From the NCBI RefSeq assembly GCF_021655095.1, contig NZ_PPXW01000001.1, forward strand, positions 2,322,761 to 2,386,760: a stretch of 64,000 bases of DNA, in the 5' to 3' direction. The notes below the pieces were generated by a model that saw only the letters and a program-made list of their open reading frames with translations, was not told the origin of the DNA and searched no databases. This DNA is from Clostridium sp. Cult1. Its GTDB lineage: Bacteria; Bacillota; Clostridia; Tissierellales; Tepidimicrobiaceae. Both the position numbers and the translations under genes were made by a program. Below are positions 23,323 to 33,578 of the stretch, piece after piece. The stretch's first letter is position 1. Every line of letters starts with the position of its first letter.

Positions 23323-24948
23323 ATGGGATTGAGTTTAACGGGGAATATAATAAATTTCATAGTAAAAATTATTGAGAATATAATCAATTTTACTGATTTC
23401 TTTTCTGTTATTATAGTAATTCTTGCTGCAGTTTCTTTTTACATATGTCATAATAAAGTTTCAAAAAATATAAAATCCTTGAGATATTTCATTATACACA
23501 GGGACGAAGTATCTGGAAGAGACCTTACTAATTTAAAGCAAGTAAAGGAAAAGAACCTGTTTAACGGTAATAGTTATATAGAAAATATCTGGAGTAGATA
23601 TATTAACTATGCAAGGAATAATACGGTTCAAAGTATGGTACCTGACATATCTTCTTTTTTTAATAGATATAATGTAATAGATGAGCCTGGAAGAAGACAA
23701 ATAGCCCAAATTGTACCAGGTATCTTAACTGCCTTAGGAATATTAGGAACCTTTATAGGTCTCCAAGGCGGTATTAGTAAATTAACATTGGACAATCCAG
23801 AATTAATTGAGGAAAGTATAAAAAATTTAACAGATGGTATGTCTTTAGCTTTTATATCTTCTATAGTTGGGATAGTAATGTCTATGATATGGTCATATCT
23901 AGATAGAAGTAAATATAAAACCTATGTTCAATATTTAGATAAATTCTATCTAGCTTTTAATGAAAAATTTAGGGTATTTACTAGTGAATATTATTTAAAT
24001 GAAATATTTGAGCTGCAAAGAGAATCTACAGAGGCAATAAAACATCTGGCTACAGATATATCTTTAAATTTGATAGAGTTGGTAGATAGCAGTCTTATTC
24101 CAGGTATCGAAAGTTCCATGACTCAGGTTATCAATGAAAGTATAGTTCCAAATATTAATCATATAAACCATGCTTTTGAAAACTTTGCCAATAGCAGTAC
24201 AGATAATCAAATAGCTACCTTAAATACAATGATAAACAATTTCAACAAGCAATTAAATGAAACTGTAAGTATTTCCTTTAATGAATTGGAAAATACCATT
24301 AAGGAATTTACAGAATGGCATAAAGAAACTAAAGTTAGTTTAGAATCTTTGATAGAAAAAATAAAAGAAAGCAGTCTAAATTATTCAGAATTAAATTCCA
24401 ATTCAGAAGCTATTATACTTAAATTTAATCAATTATTCGATCAAATCTCTAAAATTAATCAAGAACTAGGAAGTAAAATGGATACAATAAAGGATACTAC
24501 CATTGCTTTACAAGAAATATCTACCTCAAATGCTAAAACTACAGCAGAAGTCAATCGAATTCAGAAAAAATCTATAAAATCCTATGCTAAAGTAGGAAAC
24601 AGTGTACAATTATTAAAAGAAGATTTAGAGAGAACTTGGCATAATCTAGAATCAATTACTATAGCATTGAATGAGTCTACTTCAAATTTTTCAAATAATC
24701 TTAAAGATGGTTTAGAAACTACATTTAATATTTTTGATGATAATTTATCCGAGATTTCAAGTCGATTAAGTAGCACTATCTTGGAAATCCAAGATACAGT
24801 GGAAGAATTACCTTCCGTTATGACTATAATGTACAATGAACTTCAAAGTCATACATTGCAGTTATCCGAAGCTCTAGAGGAGGTAAATAATCTATATAAT
24901 TCAATTCATAAATCAATAGTAGCTGAAAGAAAAGAGGTTGTCTCATGA
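23323..24948 (+). CDS. zorA: Zorya anti-phage system protein ZorA (MotA/TolQ/ExbB-like channel with coiled-coil tail)
   Basis: This 541-residue protein has an N-terminal membrane part: one segment at about 22-42, then the MotA/ExbB pair at about 128-152 (PGILTALGILGTFIGLQGG) and 173-195 (MSLAFISSIVGIVMSMIWSY, 20 residues). From 200 to the end it is helical, coiled-coil and Thr/Ser/Asn-rich, the long intracellular tail that distinguishes ZorA from flagellar MotA. ZorA with ZorB forms a proton-driven rotary complex that senses phage entry and recruits effectors. The tail is shorter than in the E. coli type I protein. The gene overlaps zorB by 4 bases (ATGA). ATG 23323 or TTG 23329 could be the start. 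Confidence 0.9.
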   Translation: MGLSLTGNIINFIVKIIENIINFTDFFSVIIVILAAVSFYICHNKVSKNIKSLRYFIIHRDEVSGRDLTNLKQVKEKNLFNGNSYIENIWSRYINYARNNTVQSMVPDISSFFNRYNVIDEPGRRQIAQIVPGILTALGILGTFIGLQGGISKLTLDNPELIEESIKNLTDGMSLAFISSIVGIVMSMIWSYLDRSKYKTYVQYLDKFYLAFNEKFRVFTSEYYLNEIFELQRESTEAIKHLATDISLNLIELVDSSLIPGIESSMTQVINESIVPNINHINHAFENFANSSTDNQIATLNTMINNFNKQLNETVSISFNELENTIKEFTEWHKETKVSLESLIEKIKESSLNYSELNSNSEAIILKFNQLFDQISKINQELGSKMDTIKDTTIALQEISTSNAKTTAEVNRIQKKSIKSYAKVGNSVQLLKEDLERTWHNLESITIALNESTSNFSNNLKDGLETTFNIFDDNLSEISSRLSSTILEIQDTVEELPSVMTIMYNELQSHTLQLSEALEEVNNLYNSIHKSIVAERKEVVS

Positions 24949-25658
24949 TACTTAAAAATAAATCTAAGGAAAACTATATAGATGAAAGTCCACTAGAATA
25001 TTGGATGTCCTTTTCCGATATGATGTCCAGCTTACTTATGATATTTATTTTGCTTTTAATTTTATCCATCTTACAATTAAGCCGTCAGAAAGAATTATTA
25101 ATAGAAAAAGAAGATGAGGTGGATAAAATAATAGGTATAAGACAAATGATAGTAGCTGAACTAAGAGAAGAATTTAGAGATTCTCAATTAGAAATAGATA
25201 TCGACCCTGAAACAGGCTCTATAACCTTTAGTGAAGGAGTACTCTTTGATTATAACGCTTATATCATTAAAGATACTGGGAAGGATTATTTAATGGAATT
25301 TATTCCTCAATATATAAAGGTGTTATTAAATCCGAAAAATAAAGAATATATATCGGAAATTATAATTGAAGGGCATACAGATGATCAAGGATCATATATG
25401 TATAATTTGGAATTATCTCAAAAGAGGGCTTTTGAAGTGGCAAAATTCATATTAAGTGAAGAATTTCAAGGATTAGGAAATAAAGAGGATTTACAGTCTA
25501 TATTAACTGCCAATGGCCGTTCCTTTAGTAATCCTATTAGAGATTCTGAAGGGAATATAATAGATGAAAGCTCTAGAAGAGTAGAGTTTAAATTCAGGTT
25601 AAAAGATGAGGAAATGATTTATAAAATGAAGGAAATGTTGGAAGATGGAGATGCTTAA
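24945..25658 (+). CDS. zorB: Zorya protein ZorB (MotB/OmpA-like)
   Basis: This 237-residue protein has a single membrane segment at about 24-45 (DMMSSLLMIFILLLILSIL). Asp25 at its start matches the proton-carrying Asp of MotB and ZorB. A C-terminal OmpA-type peptidoglycan-binding domain follows (IIIEGHTDDQGSYMYNLELS, then KRAFEVAKFIL; RRVEFKFRL at the end). It is the stator partner of ZorA. It overlaps zorA by 4 bases and zorC by 14 bases, so the system is translated as a coupled set. Flagellar MotB is excluded by the partners: a long-tailed ZorA, an EH-signature protein and a SNF2 helicase. Confidence 0.9.
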   Translation: MILKNKSKENYIDESPLEYWMSFSDMMSSLLMIFILLLILSILQLSRQKELLIEKEDEVDKIIGIRQMIVAELREEFRDSQLEIDIDPETGSITFSEGVLFDYNAYIIKDTGKDYLMEFIPQYIKVLLNPKNKEYISEIIIEGHTDDQGSYMYNLELSQKRAFEVAKFILSEEFQGLGNKEDLQSILTANGRSFSNPIRDSEGNIIDESSRRVEFKFRLKDEEMIYKMKEMLEDGDA

Positions 25659-26820
25659 AAATTATAAATATATACCTAAAAAGATAATTGAAATAAGAGA
25701 GGAGATTAAAAGCAAACATCTAGAGCTTTTAGAAGGGTTTACTAATAGGGATTTTAACATTAGGGATTTAGAAAAATTGATCGAAGAAATTAGGCAGTTA
25801 GATAAAAACCAATTAAAAATCTATTCGTATAAATTAAAACCAAAAGAATTACAAAGTTTAATCCTATATATGCCAGAAAATCGTTATAATATAGAGCTTT
25901 GGAAAATCAATGAAATAATTAATACAAGATTCAAGAAAAATAATTTAATTTTATTTTTCAATGCTTTTCAAAATCATTATAGTAATAAAGAGTTTAACCA
26001 ATACTTTATCCAATACATCAATAAAGTCGAGAATTCTCATGAACTTTTAGGAATAAGCGCCAATGCAGTTCCAATTCTACTGAAATGGTTAGAAGAAGAT
26101 TATATTTTAGAAATTATTATTGAAGATTATTTCAAACTCAATAGAAAACTGGATTCCTATTTAGGGTTTTGTGGATTTAAATCTAACAGGGGATTATATA
26201 AGGATTGTTGGAGATACTTTTTGACCGTTTGTCGAGGAAAGGACTATTTAAATAATGAAGTAGATAAAATATTGGATATTATTAAAGTTTATGAATTAGA
26301 TTTATTAGCAAAATTTTTAGACAATTATCTATTGAAATTAGAGATAGAAGAATTCCAAGATGAAATATTGAATTATATATATTTAACCTATGATACTCCA
26401 TTAAATAATTCTCATAAATATCTATGGGACAAGGTTTCAGAAGATGCTAAGGATAGATATAATATCTGGTATGCTAATAAGAAACTTATCGAGTTTTTCC
26501 AAGGAGATGAAAGATACGAGTTTTGGTTTAGATATATTAAAGATTTAGATGCCAAACTATTAGGAGTAAATGATAGACAGTTGTTTTTAGATTTTGATAA
26601 ATTTGTAGTCATCGAATTTAGATATATTGGAAATGCTGCATATATTTATTCTAAACCTTATTATCTAATTAATTATGATGGTAAGGTTTCAAATAATAGA
26701 ATGGAAGACGATGGCTATTATAAGAATCAAGGCTCTGCATTATCTAGGATTATACACAGAGAGAATTGGCAATATAGGACTACTAAACTGATTTGGGAGT
26801 TGAAAAATCATGCTCTTTAG
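25645..26820 (+). CDS. zorC: Zorya protein ZorC (EH-signature domain)
   Basis: This 391-residue soluble protein has a helical N-terminal region and a C-terminal EH-signature region. A conserved Glu-containing strand (KFVVIEFRYIGNAAYIYSK) is followed by a His-containing segment (LSRIIHRENWQYRT) at the end. ZorC is the DNA-associated partner of type I Zorya, acting with ZorD. It is shorter than the E. coli protein. The N-terminus may be reduced or diverged. Overlaps with both neighbours show it is part of one translational unit. Identification relies on the EH-type C-terminus and on position between ZorB and the helicase. Confidence 0.85.
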   Translation: MEMLKNYKYIPKKIIEIREEIKSKHLELLEGFTNRDFNIRDLEKLIEEIRQLDKNQLKIYSYKLKPKELQSLILYMPENRYNIELWKINEIINTRFKKNNLILFFNAFQNHYSNKEFNQYFIQYINKVENSHELLGISANAVPILLKWLEEDYILEIIIEDYFKLNRKLDSYLGFCGFKSNRGLYKDCWRYFLTVCRGKDYLNNEVDKILDIIKVYELDLLAKFLDNYLLKLEIEEFQDEILNYIYLTYDTPLNNSHKYLWDKVSEDAKDRYNIWYANKKLIEFFQGDERYEFWFRYIKDLDAKLLGVNDRQLFLDFDKFVVIEFRYIGNAAYIYSKPYYLINYDGKVSNNRMEDDGYYKNQGSALSRIIHRENWQYRTTKLIWELKNHAL

Positions 26821-29578
26821 AAGGGAAAAAATAAAGTTAGAATCTAGGTTTTCTACAAAAGGCATAGTATATGACATAATATACAAAAAGGGGAAAAAGG
26901 AAGATTCTTTGGTACTACCTATATACAAAAACAAGGAAATGTTGAACCTTTTTTTAACCTCTAAAGATAGAGAAAAAGTTCTATTATTAGAAGAACTATG
27001 GTTAGAGGAACTATTGTATAAAGAAGGCTTTAGCTATATTTTAAAATATATAAATTTATATAATATAGAAAAAGAAATTCTAAAAGAATTAGACCTTCCT
27101 TATGAAAAAAATATAAAGATCTCACTTAGGGCTAGAAGTTTTTTAGGTAATGAAAACTTTAAGATAGATTATATTATTAGTAATTTAGAACACGGAATAT
27201 TAGATGGGTTTTATGAGAGAATAGAAAATATAATATTTTTCGAGGACAGAAAATTTCTATTATCTAAGGAACAATTGGAACTATTAGATGAAATAGATAA
27301 TTGTGCAACAGGGAATGTAGAAGAGCAAGGTTTATTCTTGGCTAAAGTTAAGAAGAAAGCAATAAAAGCTAAAGCTGAAATGGATGATTATATTTTAAAC
27401 GAGGAATGTTATTTTCCAGAGGAATTAAATGTAGATTTAAAAAAGCATAGTGAAGAATATATTGAACTAATCCCTTATTTTAAAGATTTAAATGAAGAAC
27501 TAAATAAAAAATTAGTAGAAGGTAAGGATTTAAATCCTATAACTTCTATATCTCAAGGGATTAAAAGGAAAAGGTTGTTTTTTGATGAAACCATCTTTAC
27601 AGATTATAATAAAATAAAAATGCAAAAAAATATTGTTGGAAGCAATGTACCTAAACTTATAGATAATCCTTATGAATTTCTACCTGATTCTATAGATTTA
27701 GAAGAATTTAGTGATAGGGTAAAAGGATTGAAAATAAGAACCTATAGGGCTATTCCTTTTATCTATTGTAAAGAGGGAGAAAGTACTGGTTGGTTTGATT
27801 TTGATACGGGAGTAAATATTAGGTCTAGTACAATAGATGAACAAATGGAAAATGATGAGGGTAGTATAAGCATAGATGAATTTCAACGATTAGTAGAAGA
27901 AGCTTCTGAAAAGGATGAAAACTATATTTACTACAACAATAAATGGATAAGGATAGATTATAAATCAGGATTTAAATTTTTGAAAGCAGATGAAAAATTA
28001 AAAGATAGAGGGAAAAAGATAGATATTAAAAGTGTTAATTATATATTGGATATTTTCGATAATATTATAACTTTAGAATACAATAGAGGTTATATAAATT
28101 TAAAAGAAAGGTATGGGGATAAAGATTTATTAACATATGAAAAACCTAAATATTTAAATGCTAGCTTGTTTGTATATCAGCAGGAAGGTTATAAATGGCT
28201 AAGGCTTTTAAAGGAAGAAAAACTAGGGGGATTACTAGCTGATGATATGGGACTAGGTAAAACCTTACAATTAATTGCTTACATGGCATATTTAAAGGAA
28301 ATAGATGAGTTAAGGCCCTCTTTAATCGTAGTACCAGCTGCATTAACAGATAATTGGTGCAGGGAAATTAATAAATTTACTTATAATATGGATTCCATTT
28401 ATATTCATAAAGGATCAGATAGGGTTAAAAATAGTGATTTTATTAGTCAATACGATATAGTTATAACTTCCTATGAAACTCTAATAAGGGATCAAATAAT
28501 ATTAGGGAAAATCCACTGGAAAGTATTAGCTGTAGATGAAGCACAGAAGATAAAAAACGCTACAACTTTATCCTCTTCTGCTGTAAAAGCTATGAAATCC
28601 AATCATGTAATAGCAATTACAGGAACGCCTGTAGAAAATAATCTTAGTGAACTGTGGTCTATTGTAGATTTTGTTCAACCTGGTTTATTAGGTAGTTATA
28701 GTAATTTTAGAGAAGAGTTTCAAATTCCCATAGAAAAAAACATCGATAATCCAAATATTATTAGCTTAAAAAAACAGCAACTTATTTCCCGAATAGAGCC
28801 TATATTGTTGAGGAGAACTAAAGAGGAAAAGCTAGAAAATCTTCCGAAGAAAGCTGAAAAAGTTATAACCTGTAGATTTAGTAGTATTCAGGAAAATATG
28901 TATATGGATACAATAAACAAAATAAAAAGTGAAAGTGTAGGAGGGATGGCCCTTGCTTATCTCCAAGAACTTATACAAATATGTAGCCATCCCAGATTAG
29001 TTATAGGGAATATAAATATAGATTCGAATACATTAATTGAAGAGTGCAATAAGTTAGCAGAAACTTTAAGGATATTGGAAAGGATAAAAGAAAAGGGAGA
29101 AAAGGCTGTAATATTTACTAAATACAAAGATATGCAAGAAATTCTAGTGCAGACTATATACGATAAGTTAGGGATTTGGAGTCCAATTATTAATGGAGAA
29201 GTAACTAAAAATAGGCTAGATATAATTGAAGATTTTGAAAAAAAACCTGGCTTTAATACTATGATTCTTTCACCGAGAGCTGCAGGGGTGGGACTAAATA
29301 TAGTAGGGGCCAATCATGTAATCCACTACACTAGAGAATGGAACCCAGCAGTAGAAAGCCAAGCTACTGATAGAGTTCATAGAGTAGGACAAAAGAAGGA
29401 TGTAAAAGTATACTATCCAATATGTATTAGTGAACACGGTATTACTGTGGAAGTAAAATTAAATGAATTGCTAAACAAAAAGAAAATATTAGCTAAAGAA
29501 ATTATAATACCTATGGAAAAATTGAAAATCAATGAAAGAGAGTTGTTAGGTGAAATAGTTGGGATGAAGTATTTATAA
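26810..29578 (+). CDS. zorD: Zorya protein ZorD (SNF2-type helicase/nuclease effector)
   Basis: The protein has 922 residues. The N-terminal half (about 1-440) is specific to this family. The C-terminal half is a complete Swi2/Snf2 ATPase: GGLLADDMGLGKTLQ (Walker A around K484), DEAQ at 576-579, AITGTPVENNLSELW, then the second lobe with GVGLNIVGANHVIHYTREWN and the arginine finger motif QATDRVHRVGQ. In type I Zorya, ZorD is the effector that degrades invading DNA when recruited to ZorAB. It is the last gene. No clear terminator follows within 100 bases. Together zorABCD form a complete type I set. Confidence 0.9.
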   Translation: MLFRREKIKLESRFSTKGIVYDIIYKKGKKEDSLVLPIYKNKEMLNLFLTSKDREKVLLLEELWLEELLYKEGFSYILKYINLYNIEKEILKELDLPYEKNIKISLRARSFLGNENFKIDYIISNLEHGILDGFYERIENIIFFEDRKFLLSKEQLELLDEIDNCATGNVEEQGLFLAKVKKKAIKAKAEMDDYILNEECYFPEELNVDLKKHSEEYIELIPYFKDLNEELNKKLVEGKDLNPITSISQGIKRKRLFFDETIFTDYNKIKMQKNIVGSNVPKLIDNPYEFLPDSIDLEEFSDRVKGLKIRTYRAIPFIYCKEGESTGWFDFDTGVNIRSSTIDEQMENDEGSISIDEFQRLVEEASEKDENYIYYNNKWIRIDYKSGFKFLKADEKLKDRGKKIDIKSVNYILDIFDNIITLEYNRGYINLKERYGDKDLLTYEKPKYLNASLFVYQQEGYKWLRLLKEEKLGGLLADDMGLGKTLQLIAYMAYLKEIDELRPSLIVVPAALTDNWCREINKFTYNMDSIYIHKGSDRVKNSDFISQYDIVITSYETLIRDQIILGKIHWKVLAVDEAQKIKNATTLSSSAVKAMKSNHVIAITGTPVENNLSELWSIVDFVQPGLLGSYSNFREEFQIPIEKNIDNPNIISLKKQQLISRIEPILLRRTKEEKLENLPKKAEKVITCRFSSIQENMYMDTINKIKSESVGGMALAYLQELIQICSHPRLVIGNINIDSNTLIEECNKLAETLRILERIKEKGEKAVIFTKYKDMQEILVQTIYDKLGIWSPIINGEVTKNRLDIIEDFEKKPGFNTMILSPRAAGVGLNIVGANHVIHYTREWNPAVESQATDRVHRVGQKKDVKVYYPICISEHGITVEVKLNELLNKKKILAKEIIIPMEKLKINERELLGEIVGMKYL

Positions 29579-29763
29579 AGGATAGGTGGGTAATACTAGA
29601 CAACTGCATGGAATACATCTAATAGCTATGGAAATGGTATTTGTAGAGATGGCTTTAAAACAAATATGTACTCTGATATATCAGTAGAATTTTTATCAAA
29701 TACTCATTGAATAATATGAAAATAGAGTAAAATGAAACCTTAGTTAAATAGAAAAGACACAAA

Positions 29764-29846
29764 GTCAGGGACAAAGGGTATAAATATGAAGATTTAATTA
29801 ACCATATCAGCAGAGTAGAAATTACAATTTACCAAAGGAGCTGATA
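29764..29846 (+). promoter_or_regulatory. Leader of the YjfB-like gene with CAGGGAC motif and hairpin at the ribosome binding site
   Basis: GTCAGGGACAAAGGG shares CAGGGAC with RNA element A. TATCAGC (29805-29811) pairs with GCTGATA (29840-29846), and the G of the AAAGGAG ribosome binding site forms its base, with GTAGAAATT/AATTTAC pairing inside. The fold could limit translation and respond to CsrA. Read by eye only. Confidence 0.4.
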
Positions 29847-29849
29847 CAA

Positions 29850-30047
29850 ATGGACATACCTTCCTTATCAATAGCTATGCATCAATCCAAACTCCATCAA
29901 CAGGTTGGAGTATCTGTCATGAAAATGGCTATGGACTCTATGAGAATTCAAGGTGAAGATTTATCAAAAATGCTAGAAACAACTACTAAAAGCATGGAAC
30001 AATCAGTAAATCCTAATGTTGGAGGAAATATAGATATATTAATATAA
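29850..30047 (+). CDS. YjfB-family putative motility protein
   Basis: This 65-residue protein has the form of the YjfB family (MDIPSLSIAMHQSKLHQQVG, then VSVMKMAMDSMRIQGEDL and a Gly/Asn-rich end). The family is widespread in flagellated Firmicutes and annotated as putative motility protein; its molecular role is unknown. It is a single gene, with ribosome binding site AAAGGAGCTGATACAA and a bidirectional terminator behind it. Its presence between Zorya and housekeeping genes is a sign that the flagellar regulon extends into this region. Confidence 0.8.
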   Translation: MDIPSLSIAMHQSKLHQQVGVSVMKMAMDSMRIQGEDLSKMLETTTKSMEQSVNPNVGGNIDILI

Positions 30048-30074
30048 GCTGAGGAATTATCCTCAGCCCTTTAT
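30048..30074. terminator. Bidirectional terminator between yjfB-like gene and a convergent gene
   Basis: GCTGAGGA-ATTA-TCCTCAGC is followed on the plus strand by CCTTTATTT. The next gene on the minus strand ends shortly after. Confidence 0.75.
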
Positions 30075-30079
30075 TTACA

Positions 30080-30307
30080 CTACAAGCTATATCCTACAGG
30101 TATGACTAAAAGTTCTTCTTCACCAATAAAATTAATAATTAAATAAGTTTTATCATTGAAGAAGTATAGAAGCCCTCCATGTTCTTCGGCAAAATGTCTT
30201 AGTTCTGAATAAAGAAGTATGTCTTCATCTTTTGTCTCATCTATAGAATCATTATGTGCTTCGAATAAAGCTTGTATTTTCTTATCAATTAAATCGTTCT
30301 TAAACAT
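30080..30307 (-). CDS. Small conserved-looking protein of unknown function
   Basis: I do not recognise this 75-residue protein. The N-terminal half is acidic and charged (IDETKDEDILLYSELRHFAEE). The C-terminal half looks like beta strands (GGLLYFFNDKTYLIINFIG, EELLVIPVGYSL). The ribosome binding site GGGGAGGGTTGTCTT before the ATG is strong, and the gene is isolated by a terminator, so it is probably real. No signal peptide. Confidence 0.65.
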   Translation of the reverse strand: MFKNDLIDKKIQALFEAHNDSIDETKDEDILLYSELRHFAEEHGGLLYFFNDKTYLIINFIGEEELLVIPVGYSL

Positions 30308-30484
30308 AAGACAACCCTCCCCAGGATATAAATTAAGAACAATCCTATATACGAAAATATACCCAAATTAAATATAAACCCACATTATTTATAATAATTA
30401 TAAATTTTAAAGGTTTTTTTTGCCTAGGTGTAGAAATATACAATATACTATGTATTGCAATAACACGAAACGGGAGGTAACAAT

Positions 30485-31225
30485 ATGAATCAAGTATTAA
30501 GACAGATTAAAGACAGGAAATCAGTAAGGGTTTATGAAGATAGAAAAATTCCAGATGAAGTAAAACAAGAAATATTAAACGCAGCTTTTGAAGCTCCTTC
30601 TGCTGGTTGCATGATGCTATATAGCATCATAGATATTACTGACGAGGAATTAAAAGAAAAATTATCTGTGACTTGCGATAACCAACCCTTTATTGCAAAG
30701 GCACCTATGGTATTTGTATTTCTTGCAGACTATCAAAGATGGTATGATTCTTTCTCTTATGAAAACTGTAATCCAAGAAAACCTGGGGAAGGGGATATCC
30801 TTCTAGCTTGTGTAGATGCAGTAGTAGCTGCCCAAAACACCGTAGTAGCAGCAAAGTCTTTAGGTGTAGGTTCCTGCTATATTGGTGATATTCTTGAAAA
30901 TTGTGAGACTGTAAGGGAATTATTAGAATTACCAGATTATGTTCTACCTATAGCCATGGTAGTATATGGCTATCCTACAGATTCCCAAAAGAAAAGGAAA
31001 AAACCTATTCGTTTTGAAAGAGAGTATATTGTTTCAGAAAACAAATATCATAGATTAAGTAAAGAAGAGCATAGGAAAATGCATTATACAAGAAATAAGA
31101 AATCCAATTTAGAAGATAAAGATATCAATGATTATATTAATAAATTTTCCAATCGGAAATACATGTCTAAATTTGCTTTGGATATGAATAGGTCTGTAGC
31201 TGAATATCTGAAAAAATTTAGATAA
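30485..31225 (+). CDS. Nitroreductase-family protein
   Basis: This 246-residue FMN-dependent nitroreductase-fold protein begins with RQIKDRKSVRVYEDRKIPDE and AAFEAPSAGCMM, the FMN phosphate-binding start of the family. VVAAKSLGVGSCYIGDI near residue 125 and LPIAMVVYGYP follow. A C-terminal extension (about 180-246) is basic and helical and is longer than in minimal family members. It probably reduces nitro or quinone compounds with NAD(P)H; the substrate is unknown. The ribosome binding site is CGGGAGGTAACA. Confidence 0.88.
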   Translation: MNQVLRQIKDRKSVRVYEDRKIPDEVKQEILNAAFEAPSAGCMMLYSIIDITDEELKEKLSVTCDNQPFIAKAPMVFVFLADYQRWYDSFSYENCNPRKPGEGDILLACVDAVVAAQNTVVAAKSLGVGSCYIGDILENCETVRELLELPDYVLPIAMVVYGYPTDSQKKRKKPIRFEREYIVSENKYHRLSKEEHRKMHYTRNKKSNLEDKDINDYINKFSNRKYMSKFALDMNRSVAEYLKKFR

Positions 31226-31366
31226 GGAGAAAAAGAACTCTAGTTATAATAATTATTTTAAATATAATGCCAATTAAAAATATGGACTTACAAATTGAAG
31301 AAAGCAAAATTATCAATATAGGCTCTTCTAAGGTTATTGTGGGGTATATAAAGGATGTGAATTTTC

Positions 31367-33538
31367 ATGAGAAAGATTAGAGTTAAAGTTAAGACTGTTA
31401 TTATAATAATAATATCTTTTATTATTATTTTTGGATATATTTTGCCTTCAGCCATGTTGATATTAGCAGAAAACATAAGTTATAAGGATAGGGAAAAGGC
31501 AATAAAACTTTACCATATATACTTGAACACTTTTTCATTTTTAAAAAAGGATGAAGCCTTATATAACTTAGCCAATTTAATATTACCCTCTATAGATACC
31601 TACGATATACTAATGGGTAGTAGGGGTGGTGGCTATTCACCATCAACTATGAAAGATGTTGATAGGGTTATTGGATATTATGAGAAGATATTGAATAAAT
31701 ATAAAAATAGCCAATATTATAATCAAGTATATAAAAAGTTGTTGGATATCTATACTGGATTAGGGGAATTAGATAAGGCTTATGAATTGCTGGATATGGG
31801 GAAGACATCCTCTAATAAAGAGTTAGTATATATTAGTGATCTATATAGAGCTTTCTATTATTTTGCAGATGGAGAATATGATAAGGGGCTGGATATTGTA
31901 AATAATTATTTGAATAAAGGCAGTGGGGATATAGAACTCTATTACCTTAAAGGTCATATATATTTTGCTTTAGAGGACTATGAGAAGGCTAATGAATTAT
32001 ATGAATTAGCAGATGAAAGATCTCGTCTAGATAGGGAAAAGGACAATTTATTTGGAAATTTGAAGATAAACGATCGGAGTTTGTGGATGAAGGATATTAT
32101 AAAGTATAAAGGAGATTATAAAATAAAGGGAAAGGCTACTTATAATGGGAAACCAATACCCTTCGCTCAAATTTATTTAAGGGATATATTGGAATCAGGC
32201 ACTTACTCTAGCAATTGGATGAATTTTGTAGCAATAACTGATTTTAATGGAGAGTTTGAAACTGTAGGTTTTAAAGAAGGTACTTATGAAATAGGTATAG
32301 GAATTAGTAAGCCTTTAGCCTATAGTATGGTATATATGGATGATATTAGGAGGAGCTTTGAACTGCATGGGGATATAGTATATGATTTTCAATTTGCATC
32401 ACCAATGGAAATGGTAAATCCAAAAGGAGAATATATACTAAAAAATAAGGAATTTACTCTTACTTGGGAAAAGGTAGAAGGAGCAGAGTACTATACAATT
32501 AAAGCCACAAGTTTTGAAGATCCCCTTAAGATGGAAGGAAGTAATGTAGTTTTTTCAATTCCTGACAAAGATGGAGAATACAATATTAAAGAAGACAATG
32601 CTACTCTAAACCTAGACATATTAAACTCAGTACCTGGTACAGTATTCTATGATGGAGAGGATATGATAATAAATCCTCAAGGAATTTTAGGAGCCTTCTA
32701 TCCTGGTAGTAATGTACCGGTTACAATTAATGCCTATGATAAAAATAGTACTTTAATTAGTAGCTCTTTGCCTTTAATTTCCTTTTATGATGATGTAACT
32801 ATTATAAAGGTTAGAAATAGGGAGTTAACAGAAGGTGAAAACTTAATTCTCCAAAAAAAGTATGAAGAAGCTGTAGATTATTATGAAGCACAAATAGATA
32901 ATGATGAAAATAATCTAGAAGCCTTAACCTATCTTTCAAAACTTTACACTAAAGGGTGGAAAAAGAATACAATAGACCCTGATAAAGCTGCAAAGTATTC
33001 TTTTAGACTATATGATTTAACCAAGGATAAGAACATACTGGAAAGCTTATGTAAATCTATAGCCGTGGAAGATAAAGAAAAATTTATAGAAATAGGGGAT
33101 AAGGTATTCGATTTAATACCAGATGAAGATTTAAATGAAGGGTTAATTTGGGCAAAAGGTCGATATCATATGTTAAAAGGAGATTTCAATAAGGGAAGAG
33201 AATATTATGAATTTATAGGAGAAGGCTATGTAAATCCAGATATAATATTTGTTGATATCTATAATAGGGAATTCGATAAGGCCTTAAATAGGGTGGAAGA
33301 TGAAAATATGAGATTTTACTATATGAGCAAAAGGAATTTATTTCAGAGCATAGAGGGTTTGAAAGAAATAGATGAGAATTCCAGAGAATGGATGGATTTT
33401 AAGGCATTCCTATCCAAAGTAATAAAAGTAGAAGCTTCCGATTCAGATTTTACCAGTATATATAAAGCTACAGAAGAGCCAGCTATCAAATTAATTTTAA
33501 AAGAAATAGGCATGGAAAATCATTGGATAATAAGGTAA
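31367..33538 (+). CDS. Membrane-anchored tetratricopeptide-repeat protein
   Basis: The 723-residue protein has a basic N-terminus and one membrane segment at about 9-32 ([21 protein letters not shown]), anchoring it with the bulk outside. Residues of about 35-215 contain TPR-like helical repeats ([21 protein letters not shown], split here as [23 protein letters not shown]). A beta-sandwich of carboxypeptidase-regulatory type follows ([39 protein letters not shown]), then a fibronectin-like part, then more TPR-like repeats to the end. The function is not known; a scaffold at the cell surface is plausible. The ribosome binding site is AAGGATGTGAATTTTC. Confidence 0.75.
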   Translation: MRKIRVKVKTVIIIIISFIIIFGYILPSAMLILAENISYKDREKAIKLYHIYLNTFSFLKKDEALYNLANLILPSIDTYDILMGSRGGGYSPSTMKDVDRVIGYYEKILNKYKNSQYYNQVYKKLLDIYTGLGELDKAYELLDMGKTSSNKELVYISDLYRAFYYFADGEYDKGLDIVNNYLNKGSGDIELYYLKGHIYFALEDYEKANELYELADERSRLDREKDNLFGNLKINDRSLWMKDIIKYKGDYKIKGKATYNGKPIPFAQIYLRDILESGTYSSNWMNFVAITDFNGEFETVGFKEGTYEIGIGISKPLAYSMVYMDDIRRSFELHGDIVYDFQFASPMEMVNPKGEYILKNKEFTLTWEKVEGAEYYTIKATSFEDPLKMEGSNVVFSIPDKDGEYNIKEDNATLNLDILNSVPGTVFYDGEDMIINPQGILGAFYPGSNVPVTINAYDKNSTLISSSLPLISFYDDVTIIKVRNRELTEGENLILQKKYEEAVDYYEAQIDNDENNLEALTYLSKLYTKGWKKNTIDPDKAAKYSFRLYDLTKDKNILESLCKSIAVEDKEKFIEIGDKVFDLIPDEDLNEGLIWAKGRYHMLKGDFNKGREYYEFIGEGYVNPDIIFVDIYNREFDKALNRVEDENMRFYYMSKRNLFQSIEGLKEIDENSREWMDFKAFLSKVIKVEASDSDFTSIYKATEEPAIKLILKEIGMENHWIIR

Positions 33539-33578
33539 TTTGGGTATACTATATATACAAAACTTACGAGGTGATTCT

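Noticed and set aside
23323-25658. MotA/MotB flagellar stator
   Set aside because: The first protein has a 340-residue coiled-coil tail and the two genes overlap an EH-signature gene and a SNF2 helicase gene. That is Zorya, not a stator pair.
31267-31380. 37-codon frame before the TPR protein
   Set aside because: It has no ribosome binding site and overlaps the start of the next gene. It may be a remnant but cannot be supported.
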